This document shows, piece after piece, positions 1-10,419 of a stretch of DNA of 64,000 nucleotides (its first letter is position 1; every line of letters starts with the position of its first letter). The position numbers and the translations under genes were made by a program. The notes under the pieces are model-generated. The model saw nothing but the letters and a program-made list of their open reading frames with translations, ran no database searches and had not been told where the DNA came from. Source of the DNA: Salibaculum sp035270045 (GTDB taxonomy: Bacteria > Pseudomonadota > Alphaproteobacteria > Rhodobacterales > Rhodobacteraceae); the NCBI RefSeq assembly GCF_035270045.1, contig NZ_DATFIP010000055.1:97100-161099 (forward strand), written 5' to 3'.

Positions 1-994
1 TGGCCACCAGGACCACCGCGTCAGGGGCGAGCCCGGCCTTGCGGCATTTGATGTTCATGAACTTCTCGGCGCCAAGGTCGGCCCCGAAGCCGGCCTCGGT
101 CACGACGTAATCGGCGGTGTTCAGCGCCGTGGTGGTGGCAATGACCGAGTTGCAGCCATGGGCGATGTTGGCAAAAGGCCCGCCATGCACGAAGGCGGGG
201 TTGTTTTCCAGCGTCTGCACCAGGTTCGGTTGCATCGCGTCCTTCAGCAGCACGGTCATCGCGCCATCGGCCTTGATGTCGCGGCAGTAGATCGGCGACT
301 TGTCCCGACGATAGGCCACGATCATGGCGCCCAGACGCTTTTCGAGGTCATTGAGGTCAGTGGCCAGGCACAGGATCGCCATGACTTCCGAAGCCACCGT
401 GATATCAAAACCCGTCTGGCGCGGAAAGCCGTTGGCCACCCCGCCCAAGGACGTGACCGTGTCGCGCAGGGCGCGGTCGTTCATGTCCATGACCCGGCGC
501 CAGCTGACTCGGCGTTCGTCGATTTCCAGCTCGTTGCCCCAGTAGATGTGGTTGTCGATCATCGCCGACAGCAGGTTGTGCGCCGCCGTAATCGCATGAA
601 AGTCACCGGTGAAGTGCAAGTTCATGTCCTCCATGGGCACGACCTGTGCCCGGCCGCCGCCCGCGGCGCCACCCTTCATGCCGAAGTTCGGCCCGAGCGA
701 GGCCTCGCGGATGCAGATCGCGGCTTTCTTGCCGATGCGGTTGAGGCCGTCCCCCAGCCCCACCGTGGTCGTGGTCTTGCCCTCGCCGGCCGGGGTCGGG
801 TTGATGGCAGTCACGAGGATCAGCTTGCCCTTGGCATTGCCCTTGGCGGAATTGATGAACTCCTGGCTGACCTTGGCCTTGTCGTGGCCATAGGGCAGCA
901 AGTGGTCGCTGTCGATGCCCAGCTTTGCGCCGATCTCCTGGATCGGCTTCTTGCTGGCCTCGCGGGCAATTTCGATGTCGGTCTTGAATGCCAT
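1..994 (-). CDS. fhs: Formate--tetrahydrofolate ligase, N-terminal part (runs off left edge)
   Basis: This enzyme joins formate to tetrahydrofolate using ATP to give 10-formyl-THF, feeding cytosolic one-carbon metabolism. Translating the minus strand from the ATG at 994 gives about 331 codons without a stop up to the window edge. The family is usually about 555 residues, so roughly 60% is present and the C-terminus lies outside. The N-terminus reads MAFKTDIEIAREASKKPI. The ATP-binding loop TPAGEGKTT is near residues 67-75, followed by the family blocks GPNFGMKGGAAGGG and HFTGDFHAI. The start is fixed by the family N-terminus. Downstream genes are not visible. The identification is firm. Confidence 0.95.
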   Translation of the reverse strand, partial: MAFKTDIEIAREASKKPIQEIGAKLGIDSDHLLPYGHDKAKVSQEFINSAKGNAKGKLILVTAINPTPAGEGKTTTTVGLGDGLNRIGKKAAICIREASLGPNFGMKGGAAGGGRAQVVPMEDMNLHFTGDFHAITAAHNLLSAMIDNHIYWGNELEIDERRVSWRRVMDMNDRALRDTVTSLGGVANGFPRQTGFDITVASEVMAILCLATDLNDLEKRLGAMIVAYRRDKSPIYCRDIKADGAMTVLLKDAMQPNLVQTLENNPAFVHGGPFANIAHGCNSVIATTTALNTADYVVTEAGFGADLGAEKFMNIKCRKAGLAPDAVVLVA

Positions 995-1168
995 TTTTGC
1001 GGTCTCTTCCCTGGGATCGGCCCCGGCGGGGCGCGTGGTCAAATGCTGGCACACCCTAAACACGACATGGGCGGCCCTTGCACCGCGATTGCGACATTTT
1101 CGCTGCCGGAATCGTCGGTCATGCCCGGGCGCATTTCCGATCGGAGCTGTTTCGCCGCCGCCGCGCGC

Positions 1169-1750
1169 TCAGGGTGCCCAGGCGCGCTGGTCGGGAACGT
1201 GCAGCCGCAGACGGTCGCCGATCACAAGGGCGCCGGGACGTTCGACCCAGGCGGTCACTCCGCGACGACCCTCGGCGGCGGCCTTGAAGGCTTTGCCGTG
1301 GCCAGGGTGCTGCCGCTCGACCGTCAGGCCGGGCTGGTGGCAGGGGCGGTTCTGCATGTCGATCACCAGCGTGGTGCCCCTCTCGGCCTGCAGGCGCGCG
1401 GAGGGTGGCAGATGGCTGAAGTCCGCCAGCCCCGTCACGACCATCGTTGCCCCCAGCCAGGTCGGGTCCAGTGCCTGCAGCCCCATGTCGGCGGCAACCT
1501 CTGCAAGGTCCTCGGCGCTGACGATGCTGAGCTGCCGGACATTGGCAATCTCGGTGCCCCTGGGATGCTGCGCCGTGACCCGCGAACACGAGGGCCGGGT
1601 GCGCCCGGCATAGGGCGCCCCGACCAGCCCGTCGAAGCCCAGCTCCAGGCGATCCAGAGCAACGCCGCCGACCGCCGGTTCCGTCCGGTCCGTCATCCGG
1701 CCCAGCCATGTGATCGTCGCGTGGTGGTCGGTGGGTTTCAAGGCGGGCAT
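1169..1750 (-). CDS. MOSC-domain protein
   Basis: A 193-residue protein that resembles stand-alone MOSC domains, the sulfur-carrier fold shared with the C-terminus of molybdenum-cofactor sulfurases and with YiiM-type proteins. The visible support is the central block around MQNRPCHQPGLTVE, with the Cys expected in this fold, and the C-terminal GDRLRLHVP strand. The start is placed at the ATG at 1750 because GGAG lies 6 bases upstream; an upstream in-frame ATG at 1819 would run into the ftsH terminator and has no such site. The substrate is unknown. It lies between ftsH and fhs on the same strand but is separated from ftsH by a terminator. Confidence 0.7.
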   Translation of the reverse strand: MPALKPTDHHATITWLGRMTDRTEPAVGGVALDRLELGFDGLVGAPYAGRTRPSCSRVTAQHPRGTEIANVRQLSIVSAEDLAEVAADMGLQALDPTWLGATMVVTGLADFSHLPPSARLQAERGTTLVIDMQNRPCHQPGLTVERQHPGHGKAFKAAAEGRRGVTAWVERPGALVIGDRLRLHVPDQRAWAP

Positions 1751-1826
1751 GGGGGTCTCCGGCGTGGTCACGACGATCATGGTCAGCCGCTTGGCACCCC
1801 GGCGCAAGATGTGTCGCAAAGAAAAA

Positions 1827-1847
1827 GCCCCGCCGGTCGGGCGGGGC
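1827..1847 (-). terminator. Rho-independent terminator of ftsH
   Basis: An 8-bp perfect GC stem (GCCCCGCC / GGCGGGGC) with a 5-base loop lies 11 bases beyond the ftsH stop. Read on the minus strand it is followed by TTTTTC. Confidence 0.85.
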
Positions 1848-1857
1848 CTTCAAAGGA

Positions 1858-3771
<1,914 letters not shown>

Positions 3772-3849
3772 GGCGGACTCCTATAGATTCGGTCACGGGC
3801 GCGCCAAGCGCCGCAGTATTGCATCAAGATAGAGACCTTGGCCCGTTCT

Positions 3850-5121
3850 TCAATGCGAAAGCAGGTAAGATGCAAAAGACGTGACAATCCGCGCACTCCA
3901 GTCGGAATTATGCCCAGCCAAAGGTGCGGCGATCAGCACGTCGCCCTGCCAGATCGCCGGAGACGCCATGAGCGAGGCGCGCGGCAGGCCGGTGTCGCGC
4001 CAGTCGCGGCAATCCTTGATCCCCTCGCCGAGCGCCCGGACTTCCAGCCCGGGCGCGTGCGGCCCGTCCAGACTCCAGCGCCCGTCCCAGGTCTCGGTGG
4101 TTGCTGATCGCCTGTCCTTGACGGCATTGTATTCGCGGGCAATTCGGAGAACAGACCCCGCATCCTCGGTCACGAGGCAGCCTGCGGCAGTCTGCCTGGG
4201 TCCGTCCTCCGCCAGCGCAGCCTCCAGGTTCGCCAGTGTGGTCCGGCGCGGTGCATAGGCCGCGCCCGCCACCCATTGCAGCCCCCGCGAGATCAGCCGC
4301 CGTTCGATTTCCGGGTGCAGCGGCGGATCCGCCCGTCGCGGAATCAGCAGGTCTCCGCGGTCCTCAGTCACATGGTTTTGCGCCTCTTGCGCGGTATAAT
4401 GCTCCAGCGCCGAGCGGCTCATGCGCAACGCATGGGCCGTTTCCGTCAACCCCGTGACATTGACACCAAGGGGGGTCAGGGCCGCCAGCAGCGCCCGGGC
4501 GCGGGTCCGGTCATAGCTCGGGTCCTCGTTCGTCGGGTCCTCGATCCACTCGACCGCGTTGCGGCGCAAGTAGGCGCGCAGCGCTTCCCGCCGGCGCTGC
4601 CACAGGGGCCGGGCCCAGGTCAGGCCGTTCCGTTCGAAGATCACATCCATTGCCGACAGTCCATCCACCCCGGCCTTCCGTCCCAGCCGCATCAGGAAGG
4701 TTTCGGCCACATCATCAGCGGTATGGCCCAGAAGGACCCCCCCGATGTCACGGCCCCGGGCCCAGTCGGCGATCAGGCGATAACGGGCCGCCCGGGCGGT
4801 TGCCATGGTGTTGCCGCCCTGCGCGCCCTGCCACCTAAGGGTTGTCTGTGGAATCTCCAGCCGGGCGCAGAAGTCGGCGACGGCGCGGGCCTCGGCCGCC
4901 GCCTCGGTACGCAACCCGTGATCGACGGTCACTGCCTCGATCTGTTGGCCAAGCCGAGTGGCCCAACGCCAGGCAATGTGCAAAAGCGCCACCGAGTCCC
5001 CGCCGCCCGAGACAGCCACACCAAGGCGCGCGGGCACCCTCCCCGGAAAACAGAGATCCATGTCATGCAGAAGCGCAGCATCGGGTCCCTGCGCCCGCAG
5101 CCAGTCCGGGTCTAGCGGCAT
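3850..5121 (-). CDS. tilS: tRNA(Ile)-lysidine synthase TilS
   Basis: TilS modifies C34 of the minor tRNA-Ile (CAU) to lysidine, so that it reads AUA and is charged with isoleucine; the step is essential in nearly all bacteria. The PP-loop SGGGDS is at residues 38-43, followed by the family blocks VTVDHGLR and LGHTADDVAETFLMRLGR. The length of 423 residues is in the family range. The ATG lies inside the last codons of cpoB (10-base overlap), so translation is probably coupled to the tol-pal-cpoB transcript. ftsH follows. The identification is firm. Confidence 0.96.
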   Translation of the reverse strand: MPLDPDWLRAQGPDAALLHDMDLCFPGRVPARLGVAVSGGGDSVALLHIAWRWATRLGQQIEAVTVDHGLRTEAAAEARAVADFCARLEIPQTTLRWQGAQGGNTMATARAARYRLIADWARGRDIGGVLLGHTADDVAETFLMRLGRKAGVDGLSAMDVIFERNGLTWARPLWQRRREALRAYLRRNAVEWIEDPTNEDPSYDRTRARALLAALTPLGVNVTGLTETAHALRMSRSALEHYTAQEAQNHVTEDRGDLLIPRRADPPLHPEIERRLISRGLQWVAGAAYAPRRTTLANLEAALAEDGPRQTAAGCLVTEDAGSVLRIAREYNAVKDRRSATTETWDGRWSLDGPHAPGLEVRALGEGIKDCRDWRDTGLPRASLMASPAIWQGDVLIAAPLAGHNSDWSARIVTSFASYLLSH

Positions 5122-5933
5122 CCGAGCGATTGCATCGCCTGGCCCGCCACGTCGACCTGGTCACTGTCGGGAAAGCGCGTGGCCACCTCGCCGAGGGTGA
5201 TGCAGGCGTCCTGTTGCTGGCCCAGGTCACCCAGAGCCCTGCCCAGGCGCGTCAGCGCCTCGGGCGCAACGGGCCCGCGCGGGGCGGCCGAAAAACTGTC
5301 GAGGAAACCGCGCGCGGCGTTGGACGTCTCACCCAATTCCTCATGGGCCTTGCCGCGCAGCAGGTGGACCTCGGGCGCGACCGGCGAGCCGGGATAGGTT
5401 TCGCTGAAACTGGCAAGCAGGTCGGTGGCCGCGCGATAGTCACCATCGGCCATGGCGGCCTTGGCGCGCTCGAAATCCTCGCGCTCGGCCAGGGCCAGTT
5501 CGGGGCCCGTACCGGGATTCTGGACAGGCTGATCCGCCGCGGCGCTGTTTTCCCCTCCGAGCGTCGGCGTGCTGCCCAAACTTCCTATATCGCAGTCCGG
5601 TTCAAGCTCGCAAAGCCGGAATTCGAGATCGCCGATGCGGTTGGTCCCGTCGCTGACGATCCGATCAATGCGGAATTCCAGTTGCTCGGTCTTGGCCGTC
5701 AGGCGAGTAAGCTCGGCCTCGATGGCGATGAGCCGGTCCAGCGGAGACGCTCCGGCGACACCCCCTTGAGCGGGCTGCCCGCTCGGGCTCAGCTCTTGCC
5801 GCAGCCGTTCAAGATCACCGTAGAGCGCGGCCAGTTGCGCCCGGATGTCGGCCAGCGTCTGATCCTGCTGCGCCGCCGCTGGAAACGCCAACACCAGCAT
5901 AAGACCGACCGAAAGAAGACCCTTGCGCAGCAT
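5112..5933 (-). CDS. cpoB: Cell division coordinator CpoB (YbgF), Tol-Pal associated
   Basis: A periplasmic protein that links Tol-Pal-driven outer-membrane constriction to peptidoglycan synthesis at division. It has a signal peptide (MLRKGLLSVGLMLVLAFPAA, cleavage near AAAQQ), an N-terminal coiled coil typical of the YbgF trimerisation region (ALYGDLERLRQEL and later EAELTRLTAKTEQLEFRI), an acidic and Pro-rich linker, and C-terminal TPR-like repeats from about residue 150. The start is set at the ATG at 5933 because AGGGGGG lies just upstream; the GTG at 5954 lacks such a site. It follows pal by 25 bases and overlaps tilS. Length 273 residues. Confidence 0.92.
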   Translation of the reverse strand: MLRKGLLSVGLMLVLAFPAAAQQDQTLADIRAQLAALYGDLERLRQELSPSGQPAQGGVAGASPLDRLIAIEAELTRLTAKTEQLEFRIDRIVSDGTNRIGDLEFRLCELEPDCDIGSLGSTPTLGGENSAAADQPVQNPGTGPELALAEREDFERAKAAMADGDYRAATDLLASFSETYPGSPVAPEVHLLRGKAHEELGETSNAARGFLDSFSAAPRGPVAPEALTRLGRALGDLGQQQDACITLGEVATRFPDSDQVDVAGQAMQSLGCR

Positions 5934-5958
5934 CGTGCCCCCCTGGCCCTTCACATTG

Positions 5959-6477
5959 TCAGCTTGTCGCGCCGAGCGAGATCACGGTAACGGCCCGGCG
6001 GTTCTGCGAATAGCAGCTTTCGTCGGAACACACCGCCAGCGGTTTTTCCTTGCCCCAGCTCTTGGTATCGATGCGGTTTGCCGCCACACCCTTGGAAACC
6101 AGGTAATCCCGCACCGAATTGGCCCGGCGCGCGCCAAGCGCAAGGTTGTATTCGCGGGTGCCCTGTTCGTCGGCGTGGCCTTCGATCACGGCCCGGTAAT
6201 CGGTATTGGTCAACAGCCACCGGGCTTGCCCGTCCAGAACGGCCTGCGCCTCGGAACTGAGCGTGGACTGGTCGACCGCAAAGAGAACGCGGTCGCCGAT
6301 CGTCTGGTTGAAATAGGCCGGGCTTTCGGGATCGCCCGCCGATCCGAGGGCCGACTGCTCAATCCCCGCCTGGCCCCCCGGGGTGCCCGCCCCGGGATTG
6401 TCGAAACGGTCGGCGTTGGTGCAGGCGCTCAGTGCCAGCGCGCCGAGAAGAAGGGCCGCCTTGAGTGCATGGGTCAT
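5959..6477 (-). CDS. pal: Peptidoglycan-associated lipoprotein Pal
   Basis: An outer-membrane lipoprotein that binds peptidoglycan and, with TolB, anchors the Tol-Pal system. The 172-residue product has a lipoprotein signal ending in the lipobox LSAC, a short Gly/Pro-rich linker, and an OmpA-C domain with the peptidoglycan-binding signature EGHADEQGTREYNLALGARR. The start at 6477 is chosen because AGGA lies about 8 bases upstream and the signal peptide begins MTHALKAALLLG. An earlier in-frame ATG at 6522 would add a non-signal extension. It sits between tolB and cpoB in the conserved order. Confidence 0.97.
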   Translation of the reverse strand: MTHALKAALLLGALALSACTNADRFDNPGAGTPGGQAGIEQSALGSAGDPESPAYFNQTIGDRVLFAVDQSTLSSEAQAVLDGQARWLLTNTDYRAVIEGHADEQGTREYNLALGARRANSVRDYLVSKGVAANRIDTKSWGKEKPLAVCSDESCYSQNRRAVTVISLGATS

Positions 6478-6560
6478 TCGATGTGTCCTGTCATTCTTTG
6501 TAATGCTCGTTGCAGGCAGCATAGCATGGCCCGCGGGCCTTAGAAATCACCAATGCGTGG

Positions 6561-7874
6561 TCAACGCTGCAAGGGCCCCCAGGACGGGTCCGAAGCGCCC
6601 GTTGGTGTCGGAACCTGCTTCAGGTTGCGCCCTGTGATATCGACAGAGAACAGGCTGGAGGTGCCACCGGCGCCACGGGTTTCGCGCGAGAACATGATGA
6701 CCCGGCCGTTGGGGGCCCAGGTCGGACCCTCGTCCAGGAAGGACGCGGTCAGCAGGCGCTCCTCGCTGCCGTCGGTGCGCATCACGCCTATATGGAACCG
6801 CCCCGCGTTCTGCTTGGTAAAGGCGATCAGATCCCCGCGCGGCGACCAGACAGGGGCGCCGTAGCGCCCCTCGCCAAAGGAGATGCGCCGGGCCTCGCCA
6901 CCGTTCGCGCTCGTGACATAAAGCTGCTGCTGGCCGGAGCGGTCACTTTCAAAGACGATGCGGGTGCCGTCGGGGCTGAAGGAGGGCGCGGTCTCGATCG
7001 ACGGGGCATTGGTCAGCCGCGTGTGCTGACCCGTGCGCAGGTCGGTGCGCCAGATGTCGGTATTTCCGCCTTGGGACAGGCTGTAGATGACCTGCTGACC
7101 GTCGCGGCCAAAGCGCGGGCTGAAGGCCATGTCGCCCGGCTGGGTGGTCAACTGCTGGCGCCCGACCGTCGAGACCTCAAGCACGTAGATCCGCGGAAAT
7201 CCGCTTTCATAGCTGGTATAGAGCACCCGGTCGCCGTTGGGGCTGAATCGCGGAGCCAGCACGATGGCGCTGCTGTCGGTCAGGTACTGCACGTTGGCGC
7301 CGTCGTAATCCATCACTGCCAGGCGTTTGGCGCGGTTGTCCTTGGGACCGGTCTCGGCGACGTAGACGACGCGGCTATCGAAATAGCCTTCTTCGCCCGT
7401 AATGCGGGAATAGACCGCGTCGGCGACCTTGTGGGCCATGCGGCGCCAACCCTGGGGCGTGCCCGAGAATTGCAGACCCTCCCCCATCTCGGCACCGGAA
7501 AATACATCGTAGACGCGGAACTTGACGGTCAGTCGCCCGCCGCTGGCGGCAACTTCGCCGATCACCAGCGCCTGGGCGTTGATCGCCCGCCAGTCGGCAA
7601 AGGCGATGGACCCGGTAAAGCTGTCCGGGGTCGAGATGAAGGCCGACCGCGGGATCTGCCGGAACAACCCGGTCCCCGTCAGGTCCTGCGCCACGACGCG
7701 GCTGATGTCGGTTGCCAGTTCCTCGGCACCGGCGTCCTCGGCGTGAAAACCCGGCAGGGCGAATGGCAACGGCTCGATGACACCGTCGGTCAACTCCAGC
7801 CGGAGCGGCTCTTGCGCCGAGGCCGCCGTGGCGAGAAGCAGCGCCATTAGGAAGGTCAGAAACCGGATCATCAT
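6561..7874 (-). CDS. tolB: Tol-Pal system protein TolB
   Basis: The periplasmic beta-propeller that shuttles between Pal and the TolA complex. The 437-residue product starts with a cleavable signal (MMIRFLTFLMALLLATAASA), then the TolB N-terminal domain (to about residue 150), then repeated PD40-type propeller blades such as APRFSPNGDRVLYTS, SPRFGRDGQQVIYS and APSFSPDGTRIVFES. GGAG lies 5 bases before the first ATG. It lies between tolA and pal in the usual operon order. Confidence 0.97.
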   Translation of the reverse strand: MMIRFLTFLMALLLATAASAQEPLRLELTDGVIEPLPFALPGFHAEDAGAEELATDISRVVAQDLTGTGLFRQIPRSAFISTPDSFTGSIAFADWRAINAQALVIGEVAASGGRLTVKFRVYDVFSGAEMGEGLQFSGTPQGWRRMAHKVADAVYSRITGEEGYFDSRVVYVAETGPKDNRAKRLAVMDYDGANVQYLTDSSAIVLAPRFSPNGDRVLYTSYESGFPRIYVLEVSTVGRQQLTTQPGDMAFSPRFGRDGQQVIYSLSQGGNTDIWRTDLRTGQHTRLTNAPSIETAPSFSPDGTRIVFESDRSGQQQLYVTSANGGEARRISFGEGRYGAPVWSPRGDLIAFTKQNAGRFHIGVMRTDGSEERLLTASFLDEGPTWAPNGRVIMFSRETRGAGGTSSLFSVDITGRNLKQVPTPTGASDPSWGPLQR

Positions 7875-7956
7875 GTCGTCTCCATTCTCTCAGGATCGCC
7901 TGCCCGTGCAATAGCCGCGTGCAGGGGGGCCTGTCGGGGGGAAAAACCGTTGCCAT

Positions 7957-9072
7957 CTACCATGAGCGCATGTTCTCGGGGTTGAAGGTCAGTTCCACGT
8001 TGCGCCACTGCTCATACTTGTCTGATGGCAGGTCGTAGCCGGCACCATCGGTTTCATTCTGGCAGCGCAGCAGGGCGCGGCGGGCAATGCCATAGGCGGT
8101 ATCCGCATCCGACTGGCTGCCGCCCTCGAATCCGATCATGCGCACCGATCCGCCGTCTACCCTGCCCTCCTGCGTCATCGAGAACGCCACTATCACCTTG
8201 GTCCGCATCGCCCCTGTCGAAGCGCTGCCCACGTTCCAGCACCTCCCGATCTGTCGCAGGAAACCGGTCTTGGCGGCGTCACTCAGTTCACCGCCCACGA
8301 TACCAGCGGTGGGCTGCGGCGCGGGGTCGGCCACCGTCTCGGCCAGGGCCTCGGCCACGGGATCGGCGGGCGCGCTTTCGGCATCGGCGGTCTCGGCGGG
8401 CTGCGGCGCCGGGCGGCTGGGCCGGGCCTGCGGACGCAGGCTGACCTCGGGGGCCCCGGCGGGCGTCTCGGCCTCGGTGACAATCTCGGGGGCGGCTTCC
8501 TCGGGCGCGGTGGACTGGTCCACCTCCGTCTCTGAGGTCTCCTCGGCCGGGGCATCCGAGGTCGCCTCGGCCACCTGGTCGTCAACCTGGGCATCCGGCT
8601 CGGGCGGTGCGACCGGTTCCGGCGCGATGCGCTCGGAAGGGCGTGGGACAGGGCGTTGGCTCTCGCCAAGCTCGGTCGAGGGCGGCGGGGCCGGCGCGGG
8701 CAAAACCTGCGGAAGCTCCGGCACAGTGTCCGTTACCTCGGCCTCGGGCGTGTCCATTTCGGGTGGCGCGGGGGGCGTTTCAGGGTCCGGCACGTCGACC
8801 GGCGCGGGCGTCTCGGGCACCTGCGGGGCGTTTTCCTCCTCCGGGGCGGGGGGCTCTTCCGGCGCGATGTCCGGTTGGGGCGGGGCTGCCACCTCTTCGA
8901 CTGGGGCGTCCGGCGCCCCGGCACGCAGCATCGCCTCGAAGGCGTCACCCGAGATCATCGAGACCTCGGTCACCTGCATGTCCAGAGGCTCGGACTCCAG
9001 CCCCCAGCCGGCCAGCAGCCAGAGGATCAGGGCCGCATGCCCCGCGCCCGATATGTAAAGACCCGCGCTCAT
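7957..9072 (-). CDS. tolA: TolA-like energy-transducing protein
   Basis: The inner-membrane protein expected to connect the TolQR motor to TolB/Pal. One membrane anchor is at about residues 8-24. A long, low-complexity middle part (about 50-265) is rich in Pro, Glu and Ala. The C-terminal TolA/TonB-like domain of about 100 residues includes GRCWNVG, KVIVAFSMTQEGRV and the end segment VELTFNPENM. Unlike enterobacterial TolA, the middle is Pro/Glu-rich rather than a Lys/Ala helix. The position between tolR and tolB supports the assignment more than sequence identity does. Confidence 0.88.
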   Translation of the reverse strand: MSAGLYISGAGHAALILWLLAGWGLESEPLDMQVTEVSMISGDAFEAMLRAGAPDAPVEEVAAPPQPDIAPEEPPAPEEENAPQVPETPAPVDVPDPETPPAPPEMDTPEAEVTDTVPELPQVLPAPAPPPSTELGESQRPVPRPSERIAPEPVAPPEPDAQVDDQVAEATSDAPAEETSETEVDQSTAPEEAAPEIVTEAETPAGAPEVSLRPQARPSRPAPQPAETADAESAPADPVAEALAETVADPAPQPTAGIVGGELSDAAKTGFLRQIGRCWNVGSASTGAMRTKVIVAFSMTQEGRVDGGSVRMIGFEGGSQSDADTAYGIARRALLRCQNETDGAGYDLPSDKYEQWRNVELTFNPENMRSW

Positions 9073-9084
9073 GTCTGTTCCGGC

Positions 9085-9558
9085 CTAGCCGTCCGCCTCG
9101 TCCAGCCCGGGGCCGCCGCTGTCGGTTACAAGCGAGATGTTGGATATCCCCGCCGCCGTCAGCGCGCCCATGACCCGGGCCACCCGTTCGTAGGGCAGGC
9201 TGCCGTCGGCGCGCACGAAGACCCGGTCGCTGTCGCGTTCGGCAAGGATGCCCTGCAACCGCGCCACCAGCTCGCCGCGCGGCACCTCGGTCGTCATCAG
9301 CATGACCCGACCATCCGCCGTCAAGGTAAGGGACAGAGGCTCCTCCTGCTCGCTTGGCAGGGCACCGGCGGCGGTGTCCGGCGTATCCACCTCGATCCCG
9401 GCGACCATCAGCGGCGCGGCCACCATGAAGATGATCAGAAGCACCAGCATCACGTCCACGAAAGGGGTGACGTTGATTTCGGCCATGGGCTGGGAGCGCC
9501 GCACGCGACGCCTGCGGCGTCCGCCCCCGTCGGCCGATTTGATGACCCCGGCCCCCAT
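9085..9558 (-). CDS. tolR: Biopolymer transport protein TolR (ExbD family)
   Basis: One half of the proton-driven TolQR motor. The 157-residue product has a basic N-terminus (RRRRRVRR near 14-21), one membrane helix at about 35-55 carrying the conserved Asp (INVTPFVDVMLVLLIIF, Asp35), and a periplasmic ExbD domain with the closing region RVFVRADGSLPYERVARVMG. It starts 3 bases after the tolQ stop and ends 12 bases before tolA, so it is part of one transcript. Confidence 0.97.
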   Translation of the reverse strand: MGAGVIKSADGGGRRRRRVRRSQPMAEINVTPFVDVMLVLLIIFMVAAPLMVAGIEVDTPDTAAGALPSEQEEPLSLTLTADGRVMLMTTEVPRGELVARLQGILAERDSDRVFVRADGSLPYERVARVMGALTAAGISNISLVTDSGGPGLDEADG

Positions 9559-9561
9559 GGT

Positions 9562-10236
9562 CTAGCTGTCCAGCTGGCGACTGAGGATCGTGGCGAACTC
9601 GTCCGCGAAGGCCTCGTAGCCGTTCACGATCCCGTCGCTGTCCGAACTCAGCTTGTTGTAGAAGATCACCGCCGGGATCGCCGCAAGCAGGCCCAGGCCC
9701 GTGGCCAACAGGGCCTCGGCGATGCCCGGCGCGACGACGGCCAGATTCGTGTTCTGCTGCTCGGCAATCTCGATGAAGGCGTTCATGATGCCCCAGACCG
9801 TGCCGAACAGCCCCACGAAGGGCGCGGTCGATCCCACTGTAGCCAGGATCGGCAACCCTTTCTGCAGCTTTTCGGCCTCCTTGGCGATGGCCACGTCCAT
9901 GGAGCGTTCAATACGCGCCTGCGCCCCGGCGATCAGCTCGCCGTCCTGCCGGTGGCTGCGGCGCCATTCGGTCATGCCGGCGGCAAAAATGCGCTCGGAC
10001 CGGCCCTTTGGGTTGGGCCCGATACGGTCGAACAGCTCGTCCAGCGGGTTGCCGGACCAGAACGCCTCGTCGAAGACACGCGCCTCGGCCCGCGCGCGGC
10101 GGAACTGGACCCATTTGTCGATGATCACGGCCCAGCACCAGACGCTGGCAAGGATCAAGAGGATCATGACAAGTTTGACGGTGATCGTGGCGCGGGCGAA
10201 CAAGGCCCACATCGTGTAATCGGATGCTGCTTCCAT
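9562..10236 (-). CDS. tolQ: Tol-Pal system protein TolQ (ExbB family)
   Basis: The proton-channel subunit of the Tol motor. With the start at 10236 the product has 224 residues, close to the usual 230. Three membrane helices are visible: near 18-38, the segment with GSTAPFVGLFGTVWGIM near 130-155, and GIAEALLATGLGLLAAIP near 165-190. These two blocks are the family signature. An in-frame ATG at 10380 would add 48 Arg-rich residues unlike the family, and AGGCAG precedes the chosen ATG. It is the first gene of the tolQRAB-pal-cpoB run here; ybgC is not adjacent. Confidence 0.96.
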   Translation of the reverse strand: MEAASDYTMWALFARATITVKLVMILLILASVWCWAVIIDKWVQFRRARAEARVFDEAFWSGNPLDELFDRIGPNPKGRSERIFAAGMTEWRRSHRQDGELIAGAQARIERSMDVAIAKEAEKLQKGLPILATVGSTAPFVGLFGTVWGIMNAFIEIAEQQNTNLAVVAPGIAEALLATGLGLLAAIPAVIFYNKLSSDSDGIVNGYEAFADEFATILSRQLDS

Positions 10237-10419
10237 CTGCCTGCTCGTTGTTTGTGGGCCGGTTGCGGCCTCTTTGACGACAGGTGTATCCGGATTTGAA
10301 GCCGAAAGCCAAGAAAACCGCGCGCGGGCGCGGATTTCCGTGTCCCTAAGGGGCCGGATTCGGCGGAATACCGCTGGCATGACGCCGGCGATGGCCTCAG
10401 GCCTGACAGGCGCTGCCCA

